DNA of 52,211 bases from contig CACHLB010000008.1 of the NCBI GenBank assembly GCA_902580505.1, positions 1 to 52,211 on the forward strand. The letters run 5' to 3'. The DNA comes from an uncultured Pelagibacteraceae bacterium. Its GTDB lineage: Bacteria; Pseudomonadota; Alphaproteobacteria; Pelagibacterales; Pelagibacteraceae. The notes beneath the pieces were generated by a model, which had not been told where the DNA came from, did not search any database, and saw only the letters and a list, made by a program, of their open reading frames with translations. Below, piece after piece: positions 34,802-42,980 of the stretch. Both the position numbers and the translations under genes were made by a program. Within the stretch, counting starts at the first letter, position 1. The number at the start of each line of letters is the position of its first letter.

Positions 34802-35212
34802 ATGCCAAAGAAAAAAGGTAAGAAAAAAGTCAAATCAAAAGAGATCAAAGGTCAATTAGGCAAGAAAAAAGAGACTGCTAGAGAAAAAATGATTGGCCAA
34901 ACAATTGGCTATCGATATGACGTTAATCTTTTGCCTGACTATAGTCGACTCACTCCATTTTTAAAAAAATATATAGAAGCTATGGGTTGGGATGATCTTA
35001 ATTGGTTAGAAGATGTACATATGGGATATGAAGAAAATAGACCTGCTGTATTCGATAGAAATGCTAACGGTTGGGTAACGATACCAAGTAAAATAAAATT
35101 ACCTAATAATCAGCAGGATAGAGATATGATTGCTAGAGAATTATTGGTAAAGTTTCAAATGTCGCCGAATCATCCTCTGGTTGACCTTAAAAAAGCTTAT
35201 TTAAAATTCTAA
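34802..35212 (+). CDS. Hypothetical protein with basic N-terminal tail, methylamine cluster
   Basis: I do not recognise this protein of 136 residues. The first 30 or so residues are strongly Lys-rich (KKKGKKKVKSKEIKG). A compact domain follows, with YRYDVNLLPDYSRLTPFLKK, AMGWDDLNWLEDVHMG and VTIPSKIKLPNNQQDRD. No membrane segment or signal peptide. It follows mgsC by 8 nt and is followed by the 117-nt gap before amt, so it is the last gene of this operon. The arrangement suggests a small partner of MgsABC or GlnT. Proteins with a Lys-rich tail may bind nucleic acid or an acidic surface. Confidence 0.7.
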   Translation: MPKKKGKKKVKSKEIKGQLGKKKETAREKMIGQTIGYRYDVNLLPDYSRLTPFLKKYIEAMGWDDLNWLEDVHMGYEENRPAVFDRNANGWVTIPSKIKLPNNQQDRDMIARELLVKFQMSPNHPLVDLKKAYLKF

Positions 35213-35329
35213 TTTTCAATTTCAAGTTGATAAAATAATTATTAACTTCTACTTTTTATAAATAAAATAAAATTGTCAGCGTAAAAAAAATTTCATAGAA
35301 TCCATTAACTATTAATAGGAGAGAGAAAT

Positions 35330-36730
35330 ATGACTGATCAATTAGGTGCTCTCACAACCTTATTTACAGAATTTTACTATTGGGTAACTGTGGTTCTTAT
35401 GTTTTTGATCCACGTGGGTTTCTGTATGTATGAAGTTGGGGCATCTCGTTACAAACATCACCAACATACTCTTATGAAAAATACAATGCTGATACCACTG
35501 GTAACAGTCACATGGTTTTTCTTTGGTTGGTGGATATACTGGGCATTTCCAACAGGACCCGGATTAGCTCCTTCAATTATGACCGAAAGTACCGGTCTAG
35601 TTCTTGGAGGTGGATTTGGTGGAAATGATCTTGCTAACCCTACAAATGCATTGATGGCTGTAAATCTTAATGATCATATAATGGGTGTCTTCTGGGCAGC
35701 CTTTTTATTATTTTCATGGACTGCAGCTTCAATTGTATCTGGAGCGGTTATTGAAAGGATAACTACTTTTGCATTTGGAATACTTGCAATTGCAATTGGA
35801 TCTGTTTTCTGGACAATAGATGCTTCATGGGGATGGCATTTTGATGGATGGATGTTAAAAATATTAGGATATCACGATGCTTATGCTTCTGGAGTAATTC
35901 ATGCAATTGCCGGAGGTTTTGCCTTAGGTGTTCTAATTGTTTTAGGACCAAGAATTGGAAAATTTTCATCTAGCGGAGAACCAAGAAACATTGGACCAAG
36001 AAATCCTTGGTTAGTGACTGTTGGATTATTCTTAATCTATACAGGTTTTTGGGGCTTTTACGCTGCATGTAATGTTCCGATTTATGATCTTGGACCTGAA
36101 TATGGTATGGAAGGTGTAACTTTCTTTACTGCAACGAACATCTACCTAACTCCCACCACACTTAGTGGAATAACGATGAACTTTTTAATGTCGTTATCTG
36201 GAGGGTTGTTAGCAGGGTATGTGGTCTCGAAGGGAGATCCTTTCTGGACTTATTCATCAGGACTTGCGGGAATAATATGTGCATCTGCAGGTAATGATTT
36301 ATATCATCCAATACAATCAATGATAATCGGTATGATCGGAGTAGTTATAGCTTACAAAATGCATTACTGGGTCGAGAAAAAATATAAAATCGACGATGCG
36401 GTTGGAGCGGTAGCTGTTCATGGTTATGCTGGATTTGTTGGTCTTGTAATATGTGGTTTCGTTTTAAATGGTTATCCTTCATCTGGATACAGTGTTGGAG
36501 CTATGTGGGATGGAACTAATTATGCAGCAATTAATCCTCTTGGAATGTTTATCGGCGCGATAATAATGTTTTTTGTACTAGGTATGCTTCCTGGATATAT
36601 AATTGCAAAAGTTCTTCACGGAATGGGTAAATTAAGAATACCAAGAGAAGTAGAACTTGCAGGACTTGACTATACAATTATGGAAGAGGCTAAAGAAGAC
36701 GAAAAAGCTGTAGTCTCGGCCAGTAGATAA
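35330..36730 (+). CDS. amt: Divergent Amt/Mep/Rh-family transporter (ammonium or methylammonium)
   Basis: Polytopic protein of 466 residues, about 11-12 helices. The twin-His pore pair is recognisable in GVIHAIAGGFALG and AVAVHGYAGFVG. The N-terminal signature differs from standard Amt: instead of GG-x-VRRKN the sequence is GFCMYEVGASRYKHH. An SD-like GGAGAG lies before the ATG. The 117-nt gap upstream suggests its own promoter. No glnK follows; a one-helix peptide gene does. Between mgsABC and gmaS, methylammonium is a credible substrate; ordinary ammonium uptake is the alternative. Confidence 0.87.
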   Translation: MTDQLGALTTLFTEFYYWVTVVLMFLIHVGFCMYEVGASRYKHHQHTLMKNTMLIPLVTVTWFFFGWWIYWAFPTGPGLAPSIMTESTGLVLGGGFGGNDLANPTNALMAVNLNDHIMGVFWAAFLLFSWTAASIVSGAVIERITTFAFGILAIAIGSVFWTIDASWGWHFDGWMLKILGYHDAYASGVIHAIAGGFALGVLIVLGPRIGKFSSSGEPRNIGPRNPWLVTVGLFLIYTGFWGFYAACNVPIYDLGPEYGMEGVTFFTATNIYLTPTTLSGITMNFLMSLSGGLLAGYVVSKGDPFWTYSSGLAGIICASAGNDLYHPIQSMIIGMIGVVIAYKMHYWVEKKYKIDDAVGAVAVHGYAGFVGLVICGFVLNGYPSSGYSVGAMWDGTNYAAINPLGMFIGAIIMFFVLGMLPGYIIAKVLHGMGKLRIPREVELAGLDYTIMEEAKEDEKAVVSASR

Positions 36731-36736
36731 AGGAGG
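36729..36736 (+). promoter_or_regulatory. Full-length Shine-Dalgarno for the one-helix peptide
   Basis: AAAGGAGG, complementary to the 16S 3' end, lies 7 nt before the ATG at 36744 and overlaps the amt stop codon. It is the best ribosome site noticed in the window. It implies that the small peptide is made at least as strongly as the transporter. Confidence 0.75.
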
Positions 36737-36743
36737 TATGTAA

Positions 36744-36965
36744 ATGGCAACAGTATCAAATTGGATAGATCATTTAAGTGCCTCTGAGGTACAAGGATCT
36801 GTCTATCCAGGTGTTGGTTCGGAAGGAGTGCTAGTTATAATAGCAATTCTTATTTGGGTTGGCTGGCATGTTATTTCATCTAAACAAGAAGATGGTAAGA
36901 TGAATGCAATTGTCAGAAAAAAACCAAGTGCTAACGACTGGAAAAGCAATATAACAGACGGTTAA
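36744..36965 (+). CDS. Single-helix membrane peptide downstream of amt
   Basis: The protein of 73 residues is of unknown family. One hydrophobic helix (about 27-46, GVLVIIAILIWVGWHVIS) is flanked by a polar N-terminal part and a basic C-terminal tail (KQEDGKMNAIVRKK). The strong ribosome site, the 13-nt gap to amt and the terminator after it show an amt-peptide unit. The position normally taken by glnK suggests a regulatory or structural partner of the transporter, which is inference only. Confidence 0.78.
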   Translation: MATVSNWIDHLSASEVQGSVYPGVGSEGVLVIIAILIWVGWHVISSKQEDGKMNAIVRKKPSANDWKSNITDG

Positions 36966-36973
36966 AACTTTTA

Positions 36974-37009
36974 AGAGGGCGCATGAAATACTGTGCCCTC
37001 TTTTTTTTT
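36974..37009 (+). terminator. Intrinsic terminator after the amt unit
   Basis: AGAGGGCGCA (36974-36983) pairs with TGTGCCCTCT (36992-37001), with one G-T wobble and an 8-nt loop, followed by nine T (37001-37009). The next gene's ATG is at 37011, a single base after the U-tract. Confidence 0.92.
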
Positions 37010-37010
37010 A

Positions 37011-37175
37011 ATGCAAAATTCTGAAGAAAATAATCAAAATGAAAATAAAACTCCTAGCAAAATGGCTCGTCTTGCATGGCCAAAAGCAAAGTATGGAGTA
37101 ATTATAGCGATATTAATTATTATCGGTGTAAATTTAATTTATTACAAAGATTTCTTTTTATCATTTTTTAAATAA
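37011..37175 (+). CDS. Small single-helix membrane protein upstream of gmaS
   Basis: The protein of 54 residues (MQNSEENNQNENKTPSK..., then a basic stretch and one helix YGVIIAILIIIGVNLIYY). Unknown family. I reject the GTG at 36993 as start, because it lies in the terminator stem and would translate the hairpin and T-run. The ATG at 37011 abuts the U-tract and has no Shine-Dalgarno. A further in-frame ATG (MARLAWPK, about residue 18) is an alternative. It ends 17 nt before gmaS. Confidence 0.6.
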   Translation: MQNSEENNQNENKTPSKMARLAWPKAKYGVIIAILIIIGVNLIYYKDFFLSFFK

Positions 37176-37192
37176 TTGTGTTACCTTATTAG

Positions 37193-38518
37193 ATGGCAAA
37201 AAATTTATTTAAAATTTCGAAACAAAAAAAAATTAAATATTTTTTGATAAGTTTTGTAGATTTATTTGGTGTCTTAAGATCAAAATTGGTTCCTGCTCAT
37301 GCAATAAAAGATATGCAAGTAAATGGTGCTGGATTTGCTGGATTTGCTGCCTGGCTAGATATGACACCAGCTGATTCTGATATGTTTGCAATACCTGATC
37401 CTGACAGTTTAATTCAACTACCATGGAATAAAGAAGTTGGTTGGTTGGCTTCAGATTTATGGATGAATGGTAAACCAGTCGATGCTTCACCAAGGGTGAT
37501 GTTAAAAAAACAAATAAAAAAATTATCTGAATTGGGATATAGCATGAAGTCAGGTGTGGAGTGTGAGTATTTTTTGATTTCTCCTGATGGGAACGCAATT
37601 GCAGATAACAGAGATACTCAATCTAAACCTTGTTATGACCAGTCTTCATTAATGAGAAGATATGAGCTTATAAAAGAAATATGTGATTGTATGATTGAAA
37701 TGGGATGGGGTCCTTATCAAAATGACCACGAAGATGCTAACGGGCAATTTGAAATGAATTGGGATTATTCAGATTGTCTAAAAACTGCTGATAGACATAC
37801 TTTTTTTAAATTTATGGTTAAAACTATTGCAGAAAAGCATGATTTGAGAGCAACATTTATGCCAAAACCTTTTGAAAATTTAACTGGTAATGGATGTCAT
37901 GCACATATTTCTTTATGGAAAGGAAAGAAAAATATCTTTCTTGATAAACATGATAAGCTTGGGCTAAGCAAGACAGCTTATAACTTTTTAGGAGGTATCA
38001 TGAAACATGCTTCATCCTTATCTACTTTTTTTAATCCAACAATAAATAGTTACAGACGAATAAATGCTGCACCAACAAAATCTGGTGCCACATGGTCTCC
38101 AAGCAGTATATCATATACAGGAAATAACCGTACACATATGATAAGGGTTCCTGATCCGGGAAGATTTGAATTAAGACTTATGGATGGATCCGCAAATCCT
38201 TATTTACTTCAAGCTAGTGTATTAGCTGCAGGAATAGAGGGATTAAGTAAAAGAATTAATCCTGGCAAACCTCTTTTTTGTAATATGTATGAGGATTATA
38301 AAAAATATCCAAACCTTTCTAAATTACCAAATGAACTAAAAGATTCTCTTGATAAAATTGAAAATAATAAAGAAATGAATAAAGCATTTGGAAAAGAAGT
38401 AATTAAAAGTTATGTCAAGTTAAGGACTTCGGAATTAAAAGATTTTAATGATAACGAAAAATTTGATAAGTCCAAACCAATTACAAAATGGGAAAGACAG
38501 AATACTCTAGACTGTTAA
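37193..38518 (+). CDS. gmaS: Gamma-glutamylmethylamide synthetase
   Basis: ATP-dependent ligation of methylamine to glutamate, the first step of methylamine use by the N-methylglutamate route. The protein has 441 residues, the family length. GmaS-typical stretches are present: KYFLISFVDLFGVLRSKLVP, GFAAWLDMTPADSDMF, GVECEYFLISPDG, NDHEDANGQFEMNW, LTGNGCHAHISLW and PGRFELRLMDGSANPYLLQA. No ribosome site is obvious. It follows the 54-aa gene by 17 nt and precedes the PLP enzyme by 1 nt. Distinct from the GlnT-like ligase at 30131. Confidence 0.95.
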   Translation: MAKNLFKISKQKKIKYFLISFVDLFGVLRSKLVPAHAIKDMQVNGAGFAGFAAWLDMTPADSDMFAIPDPDSLIQLPWNKEVGWLASDLWMNGKPVDASPRVMLKKQIKKLSELGYSMKSGVECEYFLISPDGNAIADNRDTQSKPCYDQSSLMRRYELIKEICDCMIEMGWGPYQNDHEDANGQFEMNWDYSDCLKTADRHTFFKFMVKTIAEKHDLRATFMPKPFENLTGNGCHAHISLWKGKKNIFLDKHDKLGLSKTAYNFLGGIMKHASSLSTFFNPTINSYRRINAAPTKSGATWSPSSISYTGNNRTHMIRVPDPGRFELRLMDGSANPYLLQASVLAAGIEGLSKRINPGKPLFCNMYEDYKKYPNLSKLPNELKDSLDKIENNKEMNKAFGKEVIKSYVKLRTSELKDFNDNEKFDKSKPITKWERQNTLDC

Positions 38519-38519
38519 A

Positions 38520-39653
38520 GTGAAAAGCTTTGATAGTTATAGAAAATGGAAATATACAAAATTTTTATCAAATGAAAATTATAGTTTTAATCGAAATTAT
38601 ATTTTAAATATTATTTCGTCAAAAATAATCACTGATGCTTTTAATTCTATATCTAAGTGGAAATACTATAAAAAAACACCGTTATTAAAATTAGAGAAAC
38701 TAAACAAAAATTTAAAACTTAATAATATTTTTTACAAAGATGAGTCGAAAAGATTTCATTTAAAATCATTTAAAGCTTTAGGTGGTGCATATGCCGTAGA
38801 AAAAATATCTAAAAAGAAAAAAAATATAATAATATCATCTGCAACAGCTGGAAATCATGGTAGATCAGTTGCTTGGGGTGCTCAAAGATTGGGTTTACAA
38901 TGTAAAATTTTTGTTAGTCAATATGTAAGTGAAGAGAGAGTAAAAGAAATAGAAAAATTTGGAGCCGATGTAATTCGAGTAAAAGGTAATTACGAAAATT
39001 CATTAAAAGAGTGTAAAAAATTATCAAAAAAGAATAATTGGAATATTGTTCAGGATGTATCTACGAAGAATTATAGTTATGTTCCTTTGTTAACTATGGC
39101 CGGTTATTCAATTATGATTAAAGAAATTTCAAAACAAACTACGCATTATATTACGCATATATTCCTTCAAGCTGGCGTTGGTGGCATGGCAGCAGGTGTA
39201 GTTGCAGGAGTTGCAAAATATTTCAAGAGAATTCCTAAAATAATAATAGTTGAACCAGATGGAGCTGATTGTGTACTTCAAAGCATAAAAAGCAAAAGTT
39301 TAAAAAAAATTAAAATAAAAAAAGAAAGTATAATGGGTGGTATGTCATGCAATGAAATGTCTCTCATACCTTGGCATGTATTAAAAAAGGCTAGTGATTG
39401 TTGTGTCACTGTAAATGACTCAAAAGTTCCTAAAACTGTTGCAATGCTTAAAGACAAGAAACTCAGTAAAAGATCAATAATAGGTGGTGAATGTGCTACA
39501 CCAGGAATTATCAGTCTTATTAGTCTCTGTAATAATCCTAAAACAAAGAAATTAATAAATCTTAACGAAAAATCTAATGTTTTAGTTATTGGATGCGAAG
39601 GTAATGCAGATGTAAAACTTTACAAACAATTGCTATTTAAAGGTAGAAAGTAA
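38520..39653 (+). CDS. Diaminopropionate ammonia-lyase-like PLP enzyme
   Basis: Fold type II PLP enzyme, 377 residues. The PLP lysine is in HLKSFKALGGAYAV (about residue 83), the phosphate- and Asn-loop is SATAGNHGRSVAWGAQ, GVGGMAAGVVAGVAKY is the second glycine loop, and GCEGNADVKLYKQ at the end fits the diaminopropionate lyase (YgeX) branch. Threonine dehydratase or serine/threonine deaminase activity is possible. GTG start one base after the gmaS stop, with no in-frame ATG near and no Shine-Dalgarno, so it depends on gmaS translation. Lys-rich composition. Confidence 0.8.
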   Translation: MKSFDSYRKWKYTKFLSNENYSFNRNYILNIISSKIITDAFNSISKWKYYKKTPLLKLEKLNKNLKLNNIFYKDESKRFHLKSFKALGGAYAVEKISKKKKNIIISSATAGNHGRSVAWGAQRLGLQCKIFVSQYVSEERVKEIEKFGADVIRVKGNYENSLKECKKLSKKNNWNIVQDVSTKNYSYVPLLTMAGYSIMIKEISKQTTHYITHIFLQAGVGGMAAGVVAGVAKYFKRIPKIIIVEPDGADCVLQSIKSKSLKKIKIKKESIMGGMSCNEMSLIPWHVLKKASDCCVTVNDSKVPKTVAMLKDKKLSKRSIIGGECATPGIISLISLCNNPKTKKLINLNEKSNVLVIGCEGNADVKLYKQLLFKGRK

Positions 39654-39658
39654 ATTAT

Positions 39659-41077
39659 ATGTCAAAAAAAGCTGTTGTTTGGATAAGAGACGATTTTAGA
39701 ATAAAAAATAATTCTGCGTTATCTTATGCAACAAATAATTACGATACTGTCACGGCATTGTATATTTATAACAAGAAAAATTTTGATGATGTTAGAGAAG
39801 CACAAAAATGGTGGATAAGTAAATCATTAATAAATTTTAAAGATGAATTAATTAAATATAATATTGAATTAGAGTTAGTATTTTCTGATGAGATAACTTT
39901 TTTTAGTAAAATCAAAGACAAACAGAAAATTTCTATTTTTTGGAATAAAATATATGAGCCATCTCAATTAAAGTTAGATGATGAGCTCATTAAAATTTTT
40001 GAAAAAAACAAAATACTCTCAAAATGCTTTAAAGGAAATGTTCTTAATGAATATAAAAATGTTACAAAAGATGATGGAAGCCCTTATAAAGTTTATAGTC
40101 CATTTTGGAGAGTTGGAGAACAAATTTACTTAGATAGTATCCCAAGCAAATCATTAAACGTAAAAAGAGCTAAGAGCAAAATAAAATTATTCAAAAATAA
40201 TAATGTTCCAGATCAAATTTTACCAAAGAAAAATTGGTATAAAAAATTTGAAAAATATTGGGATCCATCTGAAAAACAATCCGAAAAATATTTAAATGAG
40301 TTTGTTGAAAATAGAATGTTGAAATATGGAGTTGATAGAGATTATCCAGCTATAAATGGTTCGTCAAAACTTTCGCCATTCATTAGAAATGGACAAATAC
40401 ACGTAAGTAATATTTGGGACAAATGTTATAAATATAAATCAAAAAATATTAGTGTTAAAAAGTATCTAAATGAATTAGGCTGGAGAGAATTTTCACATAG
40501 TTTAATTAATTATTTCCCTGAAATGCTAAAAGGTAATTTAAGAAAAGAATTTGACAAATTTCCATGGGATAAAAATGCAAAAAATTTGAAAGCTTGGAAA
40601 AATGGTATGACTGGATACCCAATTGTTGATGCTGGGATGAGACAACTTTATGAAACAGGTTGGATGCATAATAGAATTAGAATGGTAGTTGGTTCTTTTC
40701 TTGTAAAACATTTAAGAATTAATTGGAAAGAGGGTGAAAAACATTTTAGAAATTGTTTGTTAGATTTTAACGAAGCTAACAATGTTGCACAATGGCAATG
40801 GGTTGCTGGCTGTGGTGCAGATGCAGCCCCTTATTTTAGAATTTTTAATCCTATATTGCAGGGTGAAAAATTTGATAAACAAGGTCTGTATGTAAAAAAA
40901 TGGGTACCTGAATTAGAGAGAGTTCCAAATAAATTTATTCATAAACCATGGGAAATGGAAACTAAATATCAAGAAGCTATAAACACTAAAATTGGTTCTG
41001 ATTACCCTTCCCCAATAGTCGTGCATGAAGAAGCTAGAAACGCAGCTCTAAAAGCATTTCAAGCATTAAAAAATTAA
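39659..41077 (+). CDS. phrB: Deoxyribodipyrimidine photolyase (CPD class I)
   Basis: Light-driven repair of cyclobutane pyrimidine dimers, 472 residues. The N-terminal antenna-binding domain starts AVVWIRDDFRIKNNSALSYA. The FAD domain has GWREFSHSLINYFPEM, GMTGYPIVDAGMRQLYETGW, MHNRIRMVVGSFLVKHL and the DFNEANNVAQWQWVAGCGAD block with the conserved Asn-rich and Trp residues. It starts 5 nt after the PLP gene and converges directly with yjbQ (no bases between stops). Useful for a surface-ocean organism; unrelated to the methylamine genes except by operon position. Confidence 0.95.
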   Translation: MSKKAVVWIRDDFRIKNNSALSYATNNYDTVTALYIYNKKNFDDVREAQKWWISKSLINFKDELIKYNIELELVFSDEITFFSKIKDKQKISIFWNKIYEPSQLKLDDELIKIFEKNKILSKCFKGNVLNEYKNVTKDDGSPYKVYSPFWRVGEQIYLDSIPSKSLNVKRAKSKIKLFKNNNVPDQILPKKNWYKKFEKYWDPSEKQSEKYLNEFVENRMLKYGVDRDYPAINGSSKLSPFIRNGQIHVSNIWDKCYKYKSKNISVKKYLNELGWREFSHSLINYFPEMLKGNLRKEFDKFPWDKNAKNLKAWKNGMTGYPIVDAGMRQLYETGWMHNRIRMVVGSFLVKHLRINWKEGEKHFRNCLLDFNEANNVAQWQWVAGCGADAAPYFRIFNPILQGEKFDKQGLYVKKWVPELERVPNKFIHKPWEMETKYQEAINTKIGSDYPSPIVVHEEARNAALKAFQALKN

Positions 41078-41497
41078 TTAATCTCCAATAAAATGATGAA
41101 TAATAAGCCTTTTCGTAGAAGCTAACCTATGTTCAAAAAGGTAAATTCCTTGCCAAGTTCCTAACAAAAGTTGTTTGTTTTTTATACTGAGGGATATTTG
41201 ATTGTTAGTTAAAGCTGACTTTATATGAGCTGGCATATCGTCCTTACCTTCTATTGTATGAACATATAATTTATTATCCATTGGAGCAATTTTATCAAAA
41301 TAATTAATTAAATCTGATTGAACATCTGGATCAGCATTTTCTTGAACAATTAAAGATGCACTAGTGTGCTGTATACTTAAATTTAAAATACCATTATTAA
41401 AATTATTTTTATTTATCCAGTCTATCGTTTGATCTGTAAATTCATATAATTTTTGACCATTTGTTTTAAGTTCAAGATTAAAAAATTCTTGTCTCAT
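41078..41497 (-). CDS. yjbQ: YjbQ family protein (UPF0047)
   Basis: Small beta-rich protein, 139 residues. Family marks are LNLSIQHTSASLIVQENADPDV with the conserved His, Ser and acidic residues, MPAHIKSALTNNQISL, and GTWQGIYLFEHR. Some family members show weak thiamine phosphate synthase activity; the cellular role is not settled. It overlaps zapE by 4 nt and is the last gene of the long reverse operon. Confidence 0.9.
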   Translation of the reverse strand: MRQEFFNLELKTNGQKLYEFTDQTIDWINKNNFNNGILNLSIQHTSASLIVQENADPDVQSDLINYFDKIAPMDNKLYVHTIEGKDDMPAHIKSALTNNQISLSIKNKQLLLGTWQGIYLFEHRLASTKRLIIHHFIGD

Positions 41498-42549
41498 AAA
41501 TACTTTTTAGATGTTAATTCATATAATCGGCTAATGGTTCGCTTAAATGGTTTTTCCAATAATCTTGATGATGTGAGTTTATCAATATTTTGTTCTGCAC
41601 TAATGGCCATAGGTATATTTTGATCATATACGATATCTAAAAAAGTAATAAATCTTTGTTGTTGATTCGAATTTAAATCATTAAATGCTGGCACATTTTC
41701 CATAACTATAAAAAAACAATTTTTTACTATTTTAATATAATCTTCTGATCCTAAATTTTTATCACATACTTCTTTAAAAGTTAATCGAACAATACCATCA
41801 TAAAAATTTTTTAAAATAAATTTTCTTCCTTTGATGTTTAAAATCTTTTCTTTTAAAATCTTATCTTTAGTCATCACTCTAAATAATTTGTTTATTTTAA
41901 AATTGTTTTCTTGATTTAAAGGTGAGTAATATCTTTGAGTTTTATTGCCTTTGGACTTTCTATAATCATCATCTATATTTAATTGATATTCAAATGATTG
42001 ATTTTGCATTATTTTTATAAAAGGTTTGAATTGATCTCTTTGCAACCCATCTTTATACAAATTTTCGATTTTTATATTAGAGGTTACAATAATTTTTAAA
42101 TCTTCTTTAAATATTTCATCAAATAATTTTCCAAGTATCATTGCATCTACTATATTTGTAACTTGAAACTCATCAAAATATATTAATTTTGCTTTCGATT
42201 TTAATTTTTTAACAAATTTACTTATTTTATTTTCATCATTTTTATCTTTGGATTGGTGTACAAAATCATGAAAGCTAAGCATAAATTCATTGAAGTGAAG
42301 TTTTAATTTTTTACCCTCAACTAAGTTGAAAAAAAAATCCAATATCATGGTTTTACCCACACCAACATCTCCATAAAGATAAAAGCCTTTTTTATAATTT
42401 TTTTTTGATAAAATTTTTGAGATAAATGATTTGTAGTTTAATTTATAATATTCCTCTAATATTTTTATGAGTTTTATCTGATGCGAATTAACGTCTAAAT
42501 TTTTCTTTTTGCAGTAAAGTTTAAATTCTTTAACAAAACTTTTTTGCAT
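41494..42549 (-). CDS. zapE: AFG1/ZapE-type AAA+ ATPase
   Basis: The protein of 351 residues has the typical AFG1 layout. Walker A GDVGVGKT is at 60-67, Walker B KLIYFDEFQV is at 121-130, and the sensor segment IIVTSNIKIENLYKDGLQRDQF follows. In E. coli ZapE acts on the Z-ring under low oxygen; mitochondrial AFG1 handles respiratory-chain protein quality. It is coupled to the cupin gene (1-nt overlap) and to yjbQ (4-nt overlap). Confidence 0.93.
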   Translation of the reverse strand: MQKSFVKEFKLYCKKKNLDVNSHQIKLIKILEEYYKLNYKSFISKILSKKNYKKGFYLYGDVGVGKTMILDFFFNLVEGKKLKLHFNEFMLSFHDFVHQSKDKNDENKISKFVKKLKSKAKLIYFDEFQVTNIVDAMILGKLFDEIFKEDLKIIVTSNIKIENLYKDGLQRDQFKPFIKIMQNQSFEYQLNIDDDYRKSKGNKTQRYYSPLNQENNFKINKLFRVMTKDKILKEKILNIKGRKFILKNFYDGIVRLTFKEVCDKNLGSEDYIKIVKNCFFIVMENVPAFNDLNSNQQQRFITFLDIVYDQNIPMAISAEQNIDKLTSSRLLEKPFKRTISRLYELTSKKYL

Positions 42550-42980
42550 TAATTCTTTTTTGAATTAAAATCGATACCATATTCTGATCTTGGTCCTTTT
42601 CTTAATCCAAAAGGTCCAGAGATAAAAATTGTCATTGGCCTTGTTCCTGGCTCAAGGTCTACTCTATGATATGCATTGGCTGATCTAAATCCAATATATC
42701 CAGGTTTTCTCCAGAACTTGCCTTTTTTAGTAGTTTCCCAATAACCGCCTCTCAAAATTATTGTAATATAAGGGAATAGATGATTATGAACTCCATCCCC
42801 ATGATCATCATCCAACATTTCATGAATTAATATATTAAATGGAAACCATTTTGGTCTATTCCTAAATAATAAATAATATCTATTCATCCATGGTTTAGCT
42901 TCATTAAATTTTGGGTGAGACGGACCCCTATCTAAAACTACCTTTTTTCTTCCAATTTTTTCTAAAAATTTTAATAACAT
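42549..42980 (-). CDS. Cupin-fold protein of unknown function
   Basis: RmlC-like cupin, 143 residues. Likely metal ligands are His60, His65 and His67 (DDDHGDGVHNHLF) and His105 (NAYHRVDL). The two cupin motifs (about 60-80 and 93-106) are in order with ILRGGYWE between. It could be a dioxygenase or a metal-dependent isomerase; substrate unknown. It sits between bamB and zapE with 1-nt overlaps on both sides. Confidence 0.82.
   Translation of the reverse strand: MLLKFLEKIGRKKVVLDRGPSHPKFNEAKPWMNRYYLLFRNRPKWFPFNILIHEMLDDDHGDGVHNHLFPYITIILRGGYWETTKKGKFWRKPGYIGFRSANAYHRVDLEPGTRPMTIFISGPFGLRKGPRSEYGIDFNSKKN

Noticed and set aside
36993..37010. GTG as the start of the small membrane protein
   Set aside because: It lies in the right arm of the terminator stem and the T-run would be coding; the ATG at 37011 is more sensible.
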